This document shows, in pieces, positions 16,878 to 26,893 of a stretch of DNA of 64,000 nt. The translations under genes and the position numbers were made by a program. The notes beneath the pieces are model-generated. The model was not told the DNA's origin. It made no database searches and saw only the letters and a list, made by a program, of their open reading frames with translations. Numbering within the stretch: position 1 is the stretch's first letter; every line of letters begins with the position of its first letter. The stretch comes from Pseudomonas rhodesiae (GTDB lineage: Bacteria; Pseudomonadota; Gammaproteobacteria; Pseudomonadales; Pseudomonadaceae), in contig NZ_VFEU01000006.1 in assembly GCF_007858255.1 (NCBI RefSeq), forward strand, positions 248,001 through 312,000. The letters run 5' to 3'.

Positions 16878-17778
16878 AGCTCGCCACAATCGCTTCGCGG
16901 ACTTTCAGCAACATCGGATCGAGCTGAGCCTGGGTGCGCCATCCCAGTTCCACCGGGTAGCGCGGCAGCGCCAACGGGCAGCTCAGCACGCGCAGGCCGG
17001 TCATCTCGGCAATGGCCTGCGCCGCATGTCCGGGGATGGTGGCAACGGCCTGGCTGCCTTTGAGTAGAAACGGCAGCGCGGCGAAGTGGCTGGTGGAGGC
17101 GCACACATGGCGGCTCAGCCCCTGCGCCGCCAGCCCCTCGTCGGTGATCCCGATAAACCCGCCGGACGACACCAGCACATGGGCGCGGCGCACAAACTCA
17201 TCCAGGTCGATACTTTGCTGACCGGGCGCCAGGCTGTCCGGGTCCACCAGGCAGCGGTAATCCCCTTCGCCCAACACCTGTCGGCTTAACCGGCCCTGGG
17301 CAAAACCGCCGGCGGTGATCGCCAGGTCCAGTGTGCGGTCGAGCAGCGCGCCGGCGACAATCTGGCTATGGGTCTGGCGAAAGATCACGCGCAATTGCGG
17401 CAGGCGTTGTGCGATCTGCGTCATCAACCGACGGCCATAGGCGATTTCAAAGTCATCGGACAAACCCACCACCACCGAACGCCCCTGGTACTGCTGATTG
17501 ACCGGGTCGACCATGGCCAGGCTCTGGCGGCAACGGTCCAGTGCTTCACTGATCACCGGTTTGAGTTGGTTGGCCCGCAACGTCGGCGCCAGGCCACGAC
17601 CGGTGCGCACAAACAACGGGTCGCCGTACACCTGGCGCAAGCGCCGCAGCCCAGCGCTGATGGCCGATTGGGTCACGCCCAGGCGCAAGGCGGCGCGGCT
17701 GGCGCTGGACTCGTCATGGAGTGCTTCGAAGGTTTTGAGCAGGTTCAGATCGACCTGGGCGATATTCATTTGGCTCAT
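16870..17778 (-). CDS. LysR-family transcriptional regulator
   Basis: The 302-residue protein has an N-terminal winged helix-turn-helix (about 10-65: [20 protein letters not shown], then [14 protein letters not shown] and [10 protein letters not shown]) and a two-lobed effector-binding domain. It is divergent from the nitrilase gene with 86 bp between start codons, the usual LysR layout, so it probably controls the nitrilase and itself. A perfect 12-bp palindrome at 17783-17794 is a candidate operator. The inducer is unknown; a nitrile or the product acid is the natural guess. Confidence 0.9.
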   Translation of the reverse strand: MSQMNIAQVDLNLLKTFEALHDESSASRAALRLGVTQSAISAGLRRLRQVYGDPLFVRTGRGLAPTLRANQLKPVISEALDRCRQSLAMVDPVNQQYQGRSVVVGLSDDFEIAYGRRLMTQIAQRLPQLRVIFRQTHSQIVAGALLDRTLDLAITAGGFAQGRLSRQVLGEGDYRCLVDPDSLAPGQQSIDLDEFVRRAHVLVSSGGFIGITDEGLAAQGLSRHVCASTSHFAALPFLLKGSQAVATIPGHAAQAIAEMTGLRVLSCPLALPRYPVELGWRTQAQLDPMLLKVREAIVASFT

Positions 17779-17782
17779 ATCA

Positions 17783-17794
17783 TTCAGTACTGAA
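17783..17794. promoter_or_regulatory. Candidate LysR operator in the nitrilase divergent region
   Basis: TTCAGTACTGAA is a perfect palindrome 4 bp upstream of the LysR start codon and 70 bp upstream of the nitrilase start. It does not show the classical T-N11-A form, so the assignment rests on position and symmetry. Confidence 0.4.
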
Positions 17795-17864
17795 GTGGGC
17801 TTTATTCATGATCCGGGATGGCGGGAGAATGGGCAACCCCCAGCCAATCATCGGAGTGAACGTT

Positions 17865-18791
17865 ATGCCTATTTCTACCGTCGCGGCCTTGCAAATCGGC
17901 TCCCTACCGGGCGGCAAGGCCGACACCCTGGAACAGATCCTCGGTTATGAAGACCAGATCCGCCGCAGCGGCGCGCAATTGGTGGTGATGCCCGAGGCGC
18001 TCCTCGGTGGCTACCCCAAAGGCGAAGGGTTCGGTACGCAACTGGGTTATCGCCTGCCCGAAGGCCGCGAAGCCTTCGCCCGTTACTTTGCCAATGCCAT
18101 CGATGTACCTGGCGCGGAAACCGACGCCCTGGCCGGGTTATCGGCGCGCACGGGCGCCAGCCTGGTGCTGGGCGTGATCGAGCGCAGCGGCAATACCTTG
18201 TACTGCACGGTGCTGTATTTCGAACCCGCCGGCGGCCTGGTGGCCAAGCACCGCAAACTGATGCCTACCGGCACCGAGCGGCTGATCTGGGGCAAGGGTG
18301 ACGGTTCCACCTTGCCGGTGATCGATGCCGCGGTGGGCCGTATCGGCGGCGCGGTGTGCTGGGAAAACATGATGCCGCTGCTGCGCACCGCGATGTACGC
18401 CAAGGGCGTGGAAGTCTGGTGTGCACCCACCGTGGACGAGCGCGAGATGTGGCAGGTGAGCATGCGCCATGTAGCCCATGAAGGCCGCTGTTTCGTGGTC
18501 AGCGCTTGCCAGGTGCAGGCGTCGCCCGAAGCCCTCGGCGTGAAGATTGCCAACTGGCCTTCTGACCGCCCGTTGATTGCAGGCGGCAGCGTGATTGTCG
18601 GCCCTATGGGCGACATCCTGGCCGGGCCGCTGGTGGGCGAAGCGGGGCTGCTGACGGCGCAGATTGATACCGACGACCTGGTGCGCGCGCGGTATGACTA
18701 CGACGTGGTGGGGCATTACGCACGGCCGGATGTGTTCGAGCTGGTGGTGGATGAACGCGCCAAACCCGGCGTGCGCTATATCACGGACTGA
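17865..18791 (+). CDS. Nitrilase (carbon-nitrogen hydrolase family)
   Basis: Starting at ATG 17865 (ribosome site GGAGTG), the protein has 308 residues. The catalytic triad is visible: E44 in [15 protein letters not shown]131 in KHRKLMPTG, and C165 in [14 protein letters not shown]. CWENxMPL and the TxTERxxWGxGDG-like segment are nitrilase hallmarks rather than amidase ones. It would hydrolyse nitriles to carboxylic acids and ammonia in the cytoplasm; the substrate class is not readable here. A longer frame from 17808 has a poor start. The divergent LysR gene is the likely regulator. Confidence 0.9.
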   Translation: MPISTVAALQIGSLPGGKADTLEQILGYEDQIRRSGAQLVVMPEALLGGYPKGEGFGTQLGYRLPEGREAFARYFANAIDVPGAETDALAGLSARTGASLVLGVIERSGNTLYCTVLYFEPAGGLVAKHRKLMPTGTERLIWGKGDGSTLPVIDAAVGRIGGAVCWENMMPLLRTAMYAKGVEVWCAPTVDEREMWQVSMRHVAHEGRCFVVSACQVQASPEALGVKIANWPSDRPLIAGGSVIVGPMGDILAGPLVGEAGLLTAQIDTDDLVRARYDYDVVGHYARPDVFELVVDERAKPGVRYITD

Positions 18792-18805
18792 AGCAGTGGC
18801 GGGAA

Positions 18806-18962
18806 GGCTGGGGAGGGCTCGTCCCGATGGCGCAGAGCCAGCCAGTCGATATGTTGACTTTGCCACTGCCATCGGGAGCAAGCTCCCTGCCACAGGGGGG
18901 CTGTGTGCGTCCAAATTTGCCCATGGGCCAACATGTGGGAGGGGGCTTGCCCCCGATGGCGG
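18806..18962. repeat. REP/REPIN cluster
   Basis: This stretch follows the nitrilase gene. A degenerate REP (about 18806-18833) and an inverted copy, GCCATCGGGAGCAAGCTCCC (18868-18887), form a REPIN. A third, near-consensus REP (GTGGGAGGGGGCTTGCCCCC) lies at 18935-18954. These are the common fluorescens-group palindromes. They probably also stop nitrilase transcription. Confidence 0.85.
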
Positions 18963-18985
18963 GGTATCGGTCGGTTGCGCAGGCT

Positions 18986-19447
18986 TTACCACGTCGCGCC
19001 GTTAGGCATATCCAACGTACCCCGGTCAACGAAACGCATGGTGCCGAACAGCCCCCCGGCCAGTTTGCCCCGCAGCACATAGGGCAGGTTGTTCAAACTC
19101 TGGGTCTGGCTCAGGCCCAGGGTTTGACGCAACACCGAAAATGCCGAAACGCTGACCGGCACCGTCAGAACGGTCTCCGAGAAGCGTGGGATGCTGCCGG
19201 CCTGGTCGCTCACGCCTGAGGCCAACGGCCGGCCGTTGACTTCCAGATCGAGAGCCACGCCGTTGTAATCAATCGCCGTTTCGTTGGGGTTCTGCACCCG
19301 CAGTTTGACGGCGAAGCGCACTTCCAGATCCTGGCTTTGCAGCGGTTCGATGCCCACCACGTTGATGTTCACCGGGTCGCGGTTCGGAAACAGCGCGCAG
19401 GCGCTCAGGGTCAGTAGCAGCAGCGATAACACCATGAGCTTGCGCAT
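18986..19447 (-). CDS. LEA14-like (WHy-domain) lipoprotein
   Basis: The 153-residue protein has a lipoprotein signal peptide with lipobox LSAC (Cys17). A single LEA-2/WHy domain follows: VNINVVGIEPL, LEVRFAVKLRVQNPNETAID, YNGVALDLEVNGRPLASG and ETVLTVPVSVSAF. WHy proteins are linked to desiccation and membrane stress, and the bacterial lipoprotein form is usually a periplasm-facing protein of unknown role. It starts 10 bp after the permease stop, so the two are probably one transcript. No functional link between them is evident. Confidence 0.85.
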   Translation of the reverse strand: MRKLMVLSLLLLTLSACALFPNRDPVNINVVGIEPLQSQDLEVRFAVKLRVQNPNETAIDYNGVALDLEVNGRPLASGVSDQAGSIPRFSETVLTVPVSVSAFSVLRQTLGLSQTQSLNNLPYVLRGKLAGGLFGTMRFVDRGTLDMPNGATW

Positions 19448-19457
19448 GTGAGGGCTC

Positions 19458-20885
19458 CTAGTTCGTGACGTCCGGGTCTTGCATCACCTTGAGGGTAGAG
19501 GACTCCGGATCGAATTCATCTTCTTCCAGCTCTATGAACTCTTCGGGCAGGAAAATGTTCAGCAGGATGGCACAGAACGCTCCTACGGTGATCGGCGATT
19601 CGAAGATGTTATGCAGCGCCTTGGGCAACTCGCGCAGCACTTCCGGCACGGCGGCGACGCCCAGGCCCATGCCCAGGGAGATCGCCACGATCAGGACGTT
19701 GCGCCGGTGCAGGCCGGCCTCGGCGAGGATCTTGATACCGGCCACCGCCACGGTGCCGAACATGATCAGCGTGGCGCCGCCCAGCACCGGTTTGGGCATC
19801 AGTTGCAGCACCGCGCCGATCATGGGGAACAGCCCCAGCAGCACCAGCAGGCCGGCGATGAAGTACGCCACATAGCGGCTGGCCACGCCGGTCAGTTGGA
19901 TCACCCCATTGTTCTGGGCAAAGGTCACCATCGGCAGGCTGTTGAACGTGGCGGCCATCGCCGAGTTGAGGCCGTCGGCCAGCAGGCCGGACTTGATGCG
20001 TTTGATATACAGCGGGCCCTTGACCGGCTGCTGGGAAATCATCGAGTTGGCGGTCAGGTCGCCGGCGGCTTCCAACGGCGAAATCAGGAAGATCACCGCC
20101 ACTGGAATAAACGCCACCCAGTCGAACGAAAACCCGTACTTGAACGGCACCGGTACGCTGATCAACGGCACCTGGGGCAGCGCCGCCATATCGACGCGGC
20201 CCAGCCACCAGGCCACCACAAAGCCCAGGGTCAGGCCGATCACGATCGAACCCAGGCGCAGGAACGGGTTATTGAAGCGGTTGAGCACCACGATGGTCAG
20301 CAACACCAGGGCCGCCAGGCCCATATTGCCGGCCGCGCCGAGGTCGCTGGCGCCGAAGCCGCCGGCCATGTCGGTGACGGCCACCTTGATCAAGGACAGG
20401 CCCATCAAGGTGATGATGGTGCCGGTCACCACCGGGGTGATGAGTTTGCGCAGTTTGCCGATGAACTGGCTGAGCACCACTTCGATAAACGCTGCAAAGA
20501 AGCAGATGCCGAAGATCGTCGAGAGAATTTCATCGGTGCCGCCGCCGCGGGCCTTGACCATAAAGCCGGCGCTGAGAATCACGCTGATAAACGAAAAACT
20601 GGTGCCTTGCAGGCACAGCAAGCCCGAGCCGATGGGGCCGAACGTACGCGCTTGGACAAAGGTGCCCAGGCCCGAGACGAACAGCGCCATGCTCACCAGG
20701 TACGGCACTTCGCTTTCCAGGCCGAGTACACCGCCGACGATCAGGGTCGGGGTGATGATGCCGACAAAACTGGCCAGCACATGCTGCAGCGCAGCGAAGA
20801 TCGCCGCGCTGAAGTGCGGACGGTCTTCCAGGCCGTAGATCAGGTCGGATTTATAGCGGGGGCGGGGGGCTTGAGCGTCAGACAA
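19458..20885 (-). CDS. NCS2/NAT family purine or uracil permease
   Basis: The 475-residue inner-membrane protein has about 12-14 hydrophobic segments. The NAT signature is present (QNNGVIQLTG), as is the conserved SPLEAAGDLTANS segment that carries a substrate-binding acid. The family couples uptake of xanthine, uric acid or uracil to protons or sodium. The acidic tail (EEFIELEEDEFDPESS) resembles bacterial xanthine/urate permeases more than UraA, but no purine catabolic genes are adjacent, so I do not fix the substrate. Confidence 0.88.
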   Translation of the reverse strand: MSDAQAPRPRYKSDLIYGLEDRPHFSAAIFAALQHVLASFVGIITPTLIVGGVLGLESEVPYLVSMALFVSGLGTFVQARTFGPIGSGLLCLQGTSFSFISVILSAGFMVKARGGGTDEILSTIFGICFFAAFIEVVLSQFIGKLRKLITPVVTGTIITLMGLSLIKVAVTDMAGGFGASDLGAAGNMGLAALVLLTIVVLNRFNNPFLRLGSIVIGLTLGFVVAWWLGRVDMAALPQVPLISVPVPFKYGFSFDWVAFIPVAVIFLISPLEAAGDLTANSMISQQPVKGPLYIKRIKSGLLADGLNSAMAATFNSLPMVTFAQNNGVIQLTGVASRYVAYFIAGLLVLLGLFPMIGAVLQLMPKPVLGGATLIMFGTVAVAGIKILAEAGLHRRNVLIVAISLGMGLGVAAVPEVLRELPKALHNIFESPITVGAFCAILLNIFLPEEFIELEEDEFDPESSTLKVMQDPDVTN

Positions 20886-21118
20886 AATATGGGCTCGGGT
20901 CGGAAAAGGGAGGCGCAGGATGCCAGAAAGCGCCGATGCTCAGAAGTGTAAAAAAATATTTATAAGCGCCCTGCATAAATTCCCAATCCTTGCCGATACT
21001 GCTTACAGGCCCACCTATTAAAAACAACAGTGGCGTCCAAGGTCAGGCAGCGCGTTGCCGCTGATTGATCGTTTCGCGGCAGGGATTGCGCGCAGGCACT
21101 CACTTCGAGAACACGTCT

Positions 21119-22744
21119 ATGTCGCTTCGTCATTTGAATATCGCCCCTCGCGCTTCGCTGGGTTTCGCCTTTATCGCGTTGTTAGTGGTGCTGTTGGGTG
21201 GGTTCGCGGCCAACCGTATGACCTTGATTCGTCAAGCATCGGTGGACATGAATACCAATCAACTGCCCAGTGTGACCTTCCTGGGGCAGGTGACCGAGAA
21301 CGTGTTGCGCATGCGCATTCTGTCGTTTCGCGTATTGGTCAACCGCGAACCTGCGGCGCTCAAGGAAGCCGAAACCCGCATTGGGGTGTTGGTCGACAAG
21401 GCCAAGACGGCCCAGGCCGCCTACGCGGCTTTGCCTGCAGGACCGGATGAAGCGGCGCTGTTCAAGACGTTCTCCAGCACGCTGGACAACTATCTGAAAG
21501 CCCAGGCCGATATGCTCAGCCTGTCCCGGGACGGCAAGGTCGAAGAAATGCGCACCCTGATCAACACCCGGATCAAGGACGGCACCGACCAGATGGGCGA
21601 GCAACTGAACAAACTGATTGCGATGAACGGCGCGGCGGCCAAGCAAGCCAATGATGTAGCGGGCCAGAGCTATAACAGCGCCATCACCGGCATTGTGGTG
21701 GTCTCGGTCGCCGCCGCACTGTTGACGGTGCTGCTGGCCTGGCTGCTGACCCGCAGCATCGTCACGCCGCTGCGCAAAGCCGTGCAGGTGGCCGAGACCA
21801 TCGCCGGCGGCAACCTTAGTGGCATGATTGAGGACGACGGCAAGGACGAGCCGGCACGCCTGCTCGGCGCGTTGTCCACCATGCAGACCAACCTGCGCCA
21901 GACCATCCGGCATATCGCCGGCTCGGCCACTCAACTGGCCTCGGCGGCTGAAGAGTTGAGCGCGGTCACCGAAGAAGCCTCCCGCGGCCTGCAGCAACAG
22001 AACGACGAAATCGACCAGGCCGCCACGGCGGTCAATGAGATGACCGCCGCGGTGGAAGAAGTGGCGCGCAACGCGGTTTCTACTTCCGAAGCCTCGCGCC
22101 AGTCCAACCAGGCGGCGCGCGAAGGTCGCGACCGCGTGGTGCAAACCGTCGACGCGATCCAGACCATGACCCACGACGTGCAAAGCACCGCTGTGATGAT
22201 CGAGGGTCTGGCCACCCAGGGGCGTGACATCGGTAAGGTGCTCGACGTGATCCGCGCGATTGCCGAGCAGACCAACCTGCTGGCCCTCAACGCCGCGATC
22301 GAAGCGGCCCGCGCCGGTGAGGCCGGGCGCGGTTTTGCGGTGGTGGCCGACGAAGTTCGGGCCTTGGCCCATCGCACCGCGCAGTCGACCCAGGAGATCG
22401 AGAAAATGGTCGCCGGCATCCAGAATGGTACCGGCGAGGCCGTGCAATCGATGCAGCAGAGCAATCAGCGCACCCAGGACACCCTGGAAATGGCGCGCGC
22501 CGCCGGCGTGGCGCTGGAGCAGATCACCCAGTCCATCAGCCTGATCAACGAGCGCAACCTGGTAATCGCCAGCGCCTCGGAAGAACAGGCCCAGGTGTCC
22601 CGCGAAGTGGACCGCAACCTGGTCAATATCCGCGACCTGGCGTCCCAGTCCACCTCCGGCGCCAACCAGACCAGCGCCGCCAGCCATGAACTGTCGCGCC
22701 TGGCGGTGGACTTGAACGCGATGGTGGCCAAGTTCGTGATCTGA
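21119..22744 (+). CDS. Methyl-accepting chemotaxis protein with four-helix-bundle sensor
   Basis: From ATG 21119 the protein has 541 residues: TM1 about 13-31, a periplasmic helical 4HB_MCP-type ligand domain (about 32-187), TM2 about 188-209, HAMP about 210-263 and a signalling domain. The conserved hairpin tip [19 protein letters not shown] lies near 382-400. It controls CheA activity at the cell pole; the ligand is unknown. There is no C-terminal CheR-tethering pentapeptide (it ends NAMVAKFVI). It is a single gene followed by a REP element; the longer frame from 21065 is rejected. Confidence 0.92.
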   Translation: MSLRHLNIAPRASLGFAFIALLVVLLGGFAANRMTLIRQASVDMNTNQLPSVTFLGQVTENVLRMRILSFRVLVNREPAALKEAETRIGVLVDKAKTAQAAYAALPAGPDEAALFKTFSSTLDNYLKAQADMLSLSRDGKVEEMRTLINTRIKDGTDQMGEQLNKLIAMNGAAAKQANDVAGQSYNSAITGIVVVSVAAALLTVLLAWLLTRSIVTPLRKAVQVAETIAGGNLSGMIEDDGKDEPARLLGALSTMQTNLRQTIRHIAGSATQLASAAEELSAVTEEASRGLQQQNDEIDQAATAVNEMTAAVEEVARNAVSTSEASRQSNQAAREGRDRVVQTVDAIQTMTHDVQSTAVMIEGLATQGRDIGKVLDVIRAIAEQTNLLALNAAIEAARAGEAGRGFAVVADEVRALAHRTAQSTQEIEKMVAGIQNGTGEAVQSMQQSNQRTQDTLEMARAAGVALEQITQSISLINERNLVIASASEEQAQVSREVDRNLVNIRDLASQSTSGANQTSAASHELSRLAVDLNAMVAKFVI

Positions 22745-22751
22745 CGCCGCT

Positions 22752-22781
22752 CTGTGGGAGGTGGCAAGCCCCCTCTCACAG
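22752..22781. repeat. REP element after the chemoreceptor gene
   Basis: A single imperfect REP palindrome, GTGGGAGG...CCTCTCAC, begins 8 bp after the MCP stop codon and separates it from convergent kguD. Confidence 0.75.
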
Positions 22782-22807
22782 GTGATCTGTGTTTGCCTTC
22801 GGTGTGG

Positions 22808-23785
22808 CTATTGCTTCCAGGCGGTCGGGTTGACCAGGTTTTTCGGCTTCTCGCCCGCCAGGGCGGCCAACAGATTATCCACCGCACAGGTGGCCATCGC
22901 CTCGCGTGTTTCGTGGGTCGCCGAGCCGATGTGGGGCGTGGCCACTACGTTATTCAACCGCAGCAGCGGCGAGCTGTGATCCAGCGGTTCCTTCTCGAAC
23001 ACATCCAGCCCCGCCGCGCGGATCGTGCGTTGCTGCAACGCCTCGATCAGCGCCGCTTCGTCCACCACTTTGCCGCGGGAAATATTGATAAAGATCGTGT
23101 CCGGGCCCATCAGCGCGAACTGCTCGGCGCCGATCAGCTTTTCGGTCTCGGCGGTGAGCGGCAGGGTCAGGCAGACAAAATCGGCCTGTTGCAGCAAGTC
23201 TTCAAGGCTGCGGTACTGCGCGCCGAAGCGCTCTTCGACCCGTGGCTTGGGCGAGTGGCTGTGGTAGAGCACCGGCATGCCGAAGCCGAAATGCCCGCGC
23301 TGGGCCAGGGCTTCGCCGATGCGGCCCATGCCGATGATGCCCAGGGTCTTGCCGTGCACATCGCTGCCGAAATGCGCCGGGCCAATGTTCTTATGCCATT
23401 GCCCGGCGCGAACCATATCGGCCAGCTCCACCACGCGGCGGGCGCTGGCCAGGATCAGCGCGAAGCCGGTGTCGGCGGTGGTTTCGGTGAGTACGTCCGG
23501 GGTGTTGCTGAGCAGGATGCCGCGTCGGGTGAGGTAGTCGATGTCGTAGTTGTCGACCCCCACGGAAACGCTGGCCACCGCTTCCAGTTGCGGCGCCAGG
23601 TCCAGCAAGTGCGCGTCCAGGCGCAGGCTGGCGCCCAGCAGGCCATGGGCGTTCGGCAGGGCGTCGCGCAGCTTGGCCAGGCCTGTGTCATCCAGAGCTT
23701 CGATCAGGGTGACGTCCACCTGCTCGTGCAGGCGCGCCATCAGCGGCGCGGAGAGTTTTTTGTACAGCACCACAGACTTTTTCAT
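22808..23785 (-). CDS. kguD: 2-ketogluconate-6-phosphate reductase (D-2-hydroxyacid dehydrogenase family)
   Basis: The 325-residue protein has the D-isomer 2-hydroxyacid dehydrogenase fold. The NAD(P) motif is GIIGMGRIGEALAQ. The catalytic Arg is in NISRGKVVDE, and the His in TPHIGSATHE. In this operon it reduces 2-keto-6-phosphogluconate to 6-phosphogluconate, which enters the Entner-Doudoroff pathway. It is the last gene of kguEKTD, and its ATG overlaps the kguT stop by 4 bp. On sequence alone it could be called a glyoxylate/hydroxypyruvate reductase; the context decides. Confidence 0.93.
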   Translation of the reverse strand: MKKSVVLYKKLSAPLMARLHEQVDVTLIEALDDTGLAKLRDALPNAHGLLGASLRLDAHLLDLAPQLEAVASVSVGVDNYDIDYLTRRGILLSNTPDVLTETTADTGFALILASARRVVELADMVRAGQWHKNIGPAHFGSDVHGKTLGIIGMGRIGEALAQRGHFGFGMPVLYHSHSPKPRVEERFGAQYRSLEDLLQQADFVCLTLPLTAETEKLIGAEQFALMGPDTIFINISRGKVVDEAALIEALQQRTIRAAGLDVFEKEPLDHSSPLLRLNNVVATPHIGSATHETREAMATCAVDNLLAALAGEKPKNLVNPTAWKQ

Positions 23786-25080
23786 TGGGCTTTTACCTTC
23801 AATTCAAGGGGGGGCAATGGCGCGCGTTGACGGTCGCTGGCGCCGGGCTTGAGGAAAATCGTCAGCACCACCGACAGCATCAGCGCGCCGCTCATCAAGA
23901 GGTACGAGGCGCCAGGCGAGCCGGTGCTGCTGTTGAGGTAACCCACCAGGTACGAGCCGCCGAACGAGCCGAGGGCGCCCATGCTGTTGATCAGCGCCAT
24001 GGCGCCGCCGGCGACGTTGGCCGGCAGGATTTCCGGCACGATGGCGAAGAACGGGCCGTAAGGCGCATACATGCACGCCCCGGCAATCACCAGTAGGGTG
24101 TAAGACCACCAGAAATGTTCGGCGCCGAGCACGTAGGAGGCATAGAACGCAATGGAGGCGATCAGCAGCGGTGGCCACACAAAGCGTTTACGTTTTTGCA
24201 GCTTGTCCGAGCCCCAGCTCACCAGCAGCATGCCGATCACCGCCGCCAGGTAAGGCAGTGCCGACAGCCAGCCGGCCTCGACCATGTCCATCTGCAAGCC
24301 TTGTTTGAGGATCGACGGCAGCCACAACACAAACCCGTACACCCCGATGCTCCAGCAAAAGAACTGCAAGGCCAGGATGATCACCTTGGGTGAGCGGAAG
24401 GCTTCGGCGTAGTTCTTCACTGCCTTGATGCCGACCTGTTCGGCGGCCAGGGCAGTTTCCAGTTCCTGCTTTTGCCCGTCGCTCAGCCAGGTGGCGTCCT
24501 TGGGACGTTCATCGGCCAGCTTCCACCAGATAAACGCCCACAGCACCGCCGGCAGGCCCTCGATGATAAACATCCAGCGCCAGCTGAAATGCTGCACCAG
24601 GTAGCCCGACACCACCGACATCCACAACATGGTCACCGGGTTGCCGAGGATTAGAAAGGTATTGGCCCGCGAGCGTTCGGCGCGGGTGAACCAGTGGCAC
24701 AGGTACACCAGCATCGCCGGCATCACTGCCGCTTCCACCACGCCGAGCAGAAAGCGGATGGCGACCAGCATATAGGCGTTGGACACCACGCCGGTGAGGG
24801 TGGCCAGGCCGCCCCACAGGATCAGGCTGACAAAAATCAGTTTCTTGACGCTGCGCTTTTGCGCATAGATCGCCCCCGGCACCTGGAAGAAAAAGTAGCC
24901 GAGGAAGAACAGCGCTCCCAGCAGTGACGACATGCCGGGGGTGATCATCAGGTCTTCGGCCATCCCGGAGGCGGCGGCGAAGCCGTAGTTGGCGCGGTCC
25001 AGGTACGCCAGGCTGTAGGTGATAAACACGATAGGCATGATGTACCACCAGCGGCGGGTGGCGAGTTTCACGGTTTCCAT
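23782..25080 (-). CDS. kguT: 2-ketogluconate transporter, MFS family
   Basis: The 432-residue protein has 12 predicted membrane segments and the anion:cation symporter (hexuronate/phthalate-type) pattern: YLDRANYGFAAASGM in helix 1 and RFLLGVVEAAVMPAM in helix 4. It brings 2-ketogluconate, produced in the periplasm by gluconate dehydrogenase, into the cytoplasm. It sits between kguK (48 bp upstream) and kguD (4-bp overlap). Confidence 0.93.
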   Translation of the reverse strand: METVKLATRRWWYIMPIVFITYSLAYLDRANYGFAAASGMAEDLMITPGMSSLLGALFFLGYFFFQVPGAIYAQKRSVKKLIFVSLILWGGLATLTGVVSNAYMLVAIRFLLGVVEAAVMPAMLVYLCHWFTRAERSRANTFLILGNPVTMLWMSVVSGYLVQHFSWRWMFIIEGLPAVLWAFIWWKLADERPKDATWLSDGQKQELETALAAEQVGIKAVKNYAEAFRSPKVIILALQFFCWSIGVYGFVLWLPSILKQGLQMDMVEAGWLSALPYLAAVIGMLLVSWGSDKLQKRKRFVWPPLLIASIAFYASYVLGAEHFWWSYTLLVIAGACMYAPYGPFFAIVPEILPANVAGGAMALINSMGALGSFGGSYLVGYLNSSTGSPGASYLLMSGALMLSVVLTIFLKPGASDRQRAPLPPLELKVKAQ

Positions 25081-25128
25081 GGGCTTGCTCCTGAGCTTGT
25101 TGTAGTTGTGGCAACAGGTAGTTGGGGG

Positions 25129-26070
25129 TCAGGCGACGGATCGACCGAGCAGTTCGGCGCGGGTGGGCAGGCCCTCCATGTCACCACGACTTTGCACGGC
25201 GCGGCTGCCGACCCAATTGCCGCGACGCACGGCCTCGGGGAAGCTGAGTTTTTCCAGCAGGGCACTGATCATGCCCACGGCAAAACCGTCGCCGGCACCC
25301 ACGGTGTCGACGACTTTTTCCACCGGCACGGCGGCGATAAATCCTTGGTCCAGCTGGGTGCGGTAGTAGGCGCCGTCCGCACCGAGCTTGATCGCCACGG
25401 CTTCGGCACCCTGGTCGAGGTAGAACGCGGCAATGTCGGCCGGGTCATCGAAACCGGTGAGCAAGCGACCTTCGCCCAGGCCCGGCAAAACCCAGTCGGC
25501 CAGGCCGGCGAGGGCGTTGACCTCGGCAATCATCTGCGCCTGGCTGGCCCATAGCGAAGGGCGCAGGTTGGGATCGAACGACACGCTGTGCCCGGCTTGG
25601 CGCATTTGCGTCATTAGCGCGCGGGACAGCTCGCCGGTGGCTGCGGATAACGCTGGCGGGATCCCGGTGGCATGCAGATGGCGGGCCTGTAGCAGCGCGG
25701 GACTGATGTCGGCGACGGACAGATGGCTGGCGGCGGAGCCCTTGCGGAAATATTCCACCTGGGGATCGGCACCGGCTTCTTCGCGGGATTTGAATTGAAA
25801 CCCGGTGGGGTGCAGCGGGTCGACGGCCACGTGCCGGCAGTCCAAGCCTTCGCGGCTGAGGGTATCCACCACAAAGCGGCCCAGGGAATCGTCGCCCACC
25901 CGGCTCAGCCAGGCCACGTTGAAGCCCAGCCGCGACAGGCCGATGGCGACGTTGCTGTCGGCCCCGGCGATGCGTTTGTGAAACTGGCTGACCTGGGCCA
26001 GGTCGCCGGTATGTTCGGCGACGAACATCGCCATGGTTTCCCCAAACGACAACACATCGATCTCAGACAT
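25129..26070 (-). CDS. kguK: 2-ketogluconate kinase (PfkB family)
   Basis: From ATG 26070 the protein has 313 residues. PfkB motifs are present: the N-terminal AGADSNVAIGLSRLG and the C-terminal GAGDGFAVGMISALLE with the catalytic Asp. It phosphorylates 2-ketogluconate at C6 with ATP. Its start overlaps the kguE stop by 8 bp (26063-26070), implying translational coupling. The longer frame up to 26133 would lie inside kguE and is rejected. Confidence 0.93.
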   Translation of the reverse strand: MSEIDVLSFGETMAMFVAEHTGDLAQVSQFHKRIAGADSNVAIGLSRLGFNVAWLSRVGDDSLGRFVVDTLSREGLDCRHVAVDPLHPTGFQFKSREEAGADPQVEYFRKGSAASHLSVADISPALLQARHLHATGIPPALSAATGELSRALMTQMRQAGHSVSFDPNLRPSLWASQAQMIAEVNALAGLADWVLPGLGEGRLLTGFDDPADIAAFYLDQGAEAVAIKLGADGAYYRTQLDQGFIAAVPVEKVVDTVGAGDGFAVGMISALLEKLSFPEAVRRGNWVGSRAVQSRGDMEGLPTRAELLGRSVA

Positions 26071-26845
26071 GGGCGTTCTCCGCGAGAGGTTGGCCAAGCA
26101 CGGCGAGGCTGGCGACCTGGCGTGCGGTGACATCGAGCAGGTCGTCGCCTTGCAGCGGAAATTCCACTGCCCGTGTAATGCCTTGAGTCATGTGGGAGAG
26201 CAGTTGTTCCCACTGATGCAAATCGGTGGCGCCAGGCGGCAGCGCCACCAGCTTGCCGTCCGCGCGACGGCTCACGGCCTTGCAGTGCAGGTAGTCCACA
26301 TGCCGGCCCAGCAGGCGCGCGGCGGTAAGGGCGGACTGGTCCTGCCATTGCCAGTTGCCGATATCGAAGGTCATTTTGATTGGCAGACCCAAGCGTTCGA
26401 CTTCGCTGAAAAAGCGTTGCATGGGTTCGATACGGCCGCCGTGCAGGGTCTGGTCGTTTTCCACCAGCAAGCGCACCGGGTGACGCCGCAGCAGTGCGTG
26501 CAGGCTTTCCAGGTCGTTGGTGTCGGTGAAGTAGCCCAAGGAGACTTTCAGCCAGCGCGCGCCGAAGGCCTGGGCGCGATCCAGCGTTGCGCTCAGTTCA
26601 GCATTCGGCTGGGCGCGACCGGCGACCCACAGTTCCAGCGGCGATGAAAACACCGCTTCCAGGCCCAATGCCGCGACGGCCTGGGCCAGCTCGGCGGGTT
26701 GCTCGACGGTCAGCAGTTCTTCACGCCACTCGATGCGCCGCGCGCCGGCCTGGGCCAGCAATTGGACGAAACTCAACTGGCCTTGCTGGCGCACCAGCTC
26801 GGCGCCGTAGCTGGAGAGGCTGATGGAAACGGGGTATGTGTGCAT
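26063..26845 (-). CDS. kguE: KguE, sugar phosphate isomerase/epimerase-like protein
   Basis: From ATG 26845 (GAGGGA site 9 nt upstream) the protein has 260 residues of the AP-endonuclease-2/xylose-isomerase TIM-barrel type. Candidate metal ligands lie in EWREELLTVE, NDQTLHGG, MTFDIGNWQWQ and DYLHCKAV. KguE is the first gene of the 2-ketogluconate operon; its exact biochemical role is unclear. An upstream in-frame start at 26893 would run through the PtxS operator (26860-26873) and is rejected. Confidence 0.92.
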   Translation of the reverse strand: MHTYPVSISLSSYGAELVRQQGQLSFVQLLAQAGARRIEWREELLTVEQPAELAQAVAALGLEAVFSSPLELWVAGRAQPNAELSATLDRAQAFGARWLKVSLGYFTDTNDLESLHALLRRHPVRLLVENDQTLHGGRIEPMQRFFSEVERLGLPIKMTFDIGNWQWQDQSALTAARLLGRHVDYLHCKAVSRRADGKLVALPPGATDLHQWEQLLSHMTQGITRAVEFPLQGDDLLDVTARQVASLAVLGQPLAENAHV

Positions 26846-26859
26846 TGTTTTTGTCCCTC

Positions 26860-26873
26860 TGAAACCGGTTTCA
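26860..26873. promoter_or_regulatory. PtxS operator upstream of kguE
   Basis: The perfect palindrome TGAAACCGGTTTCA is the established PtxS target. It lies 14 bp upstream of the kguE start and 20 bp after the ptxS stop, where PtxS binding would repress the kgu genes until 2-ketogluconate is bound. Confidence 0.95.
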
Positions 26874-26893
26874 TTTTTGTTCAAAAAAAACAC

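Noticed and set aside
19479..20951. 490-codon open frame on the + strand opposite the NCS2 permease
   Set aside because: It is a shadow of a membrane-protein gene in GC-rich DNA. The product is rich in His, Gln, Arg and Asp with no recognisable fold, and the permease on the other strand is clearly real.
21182..22687. 501-codon open frame opposite the chemoreceptor gene
   Set aside because: It is a shadow of the chemoreceptor coding sequence, with His/Gly/Leu-rich composition and no motif.
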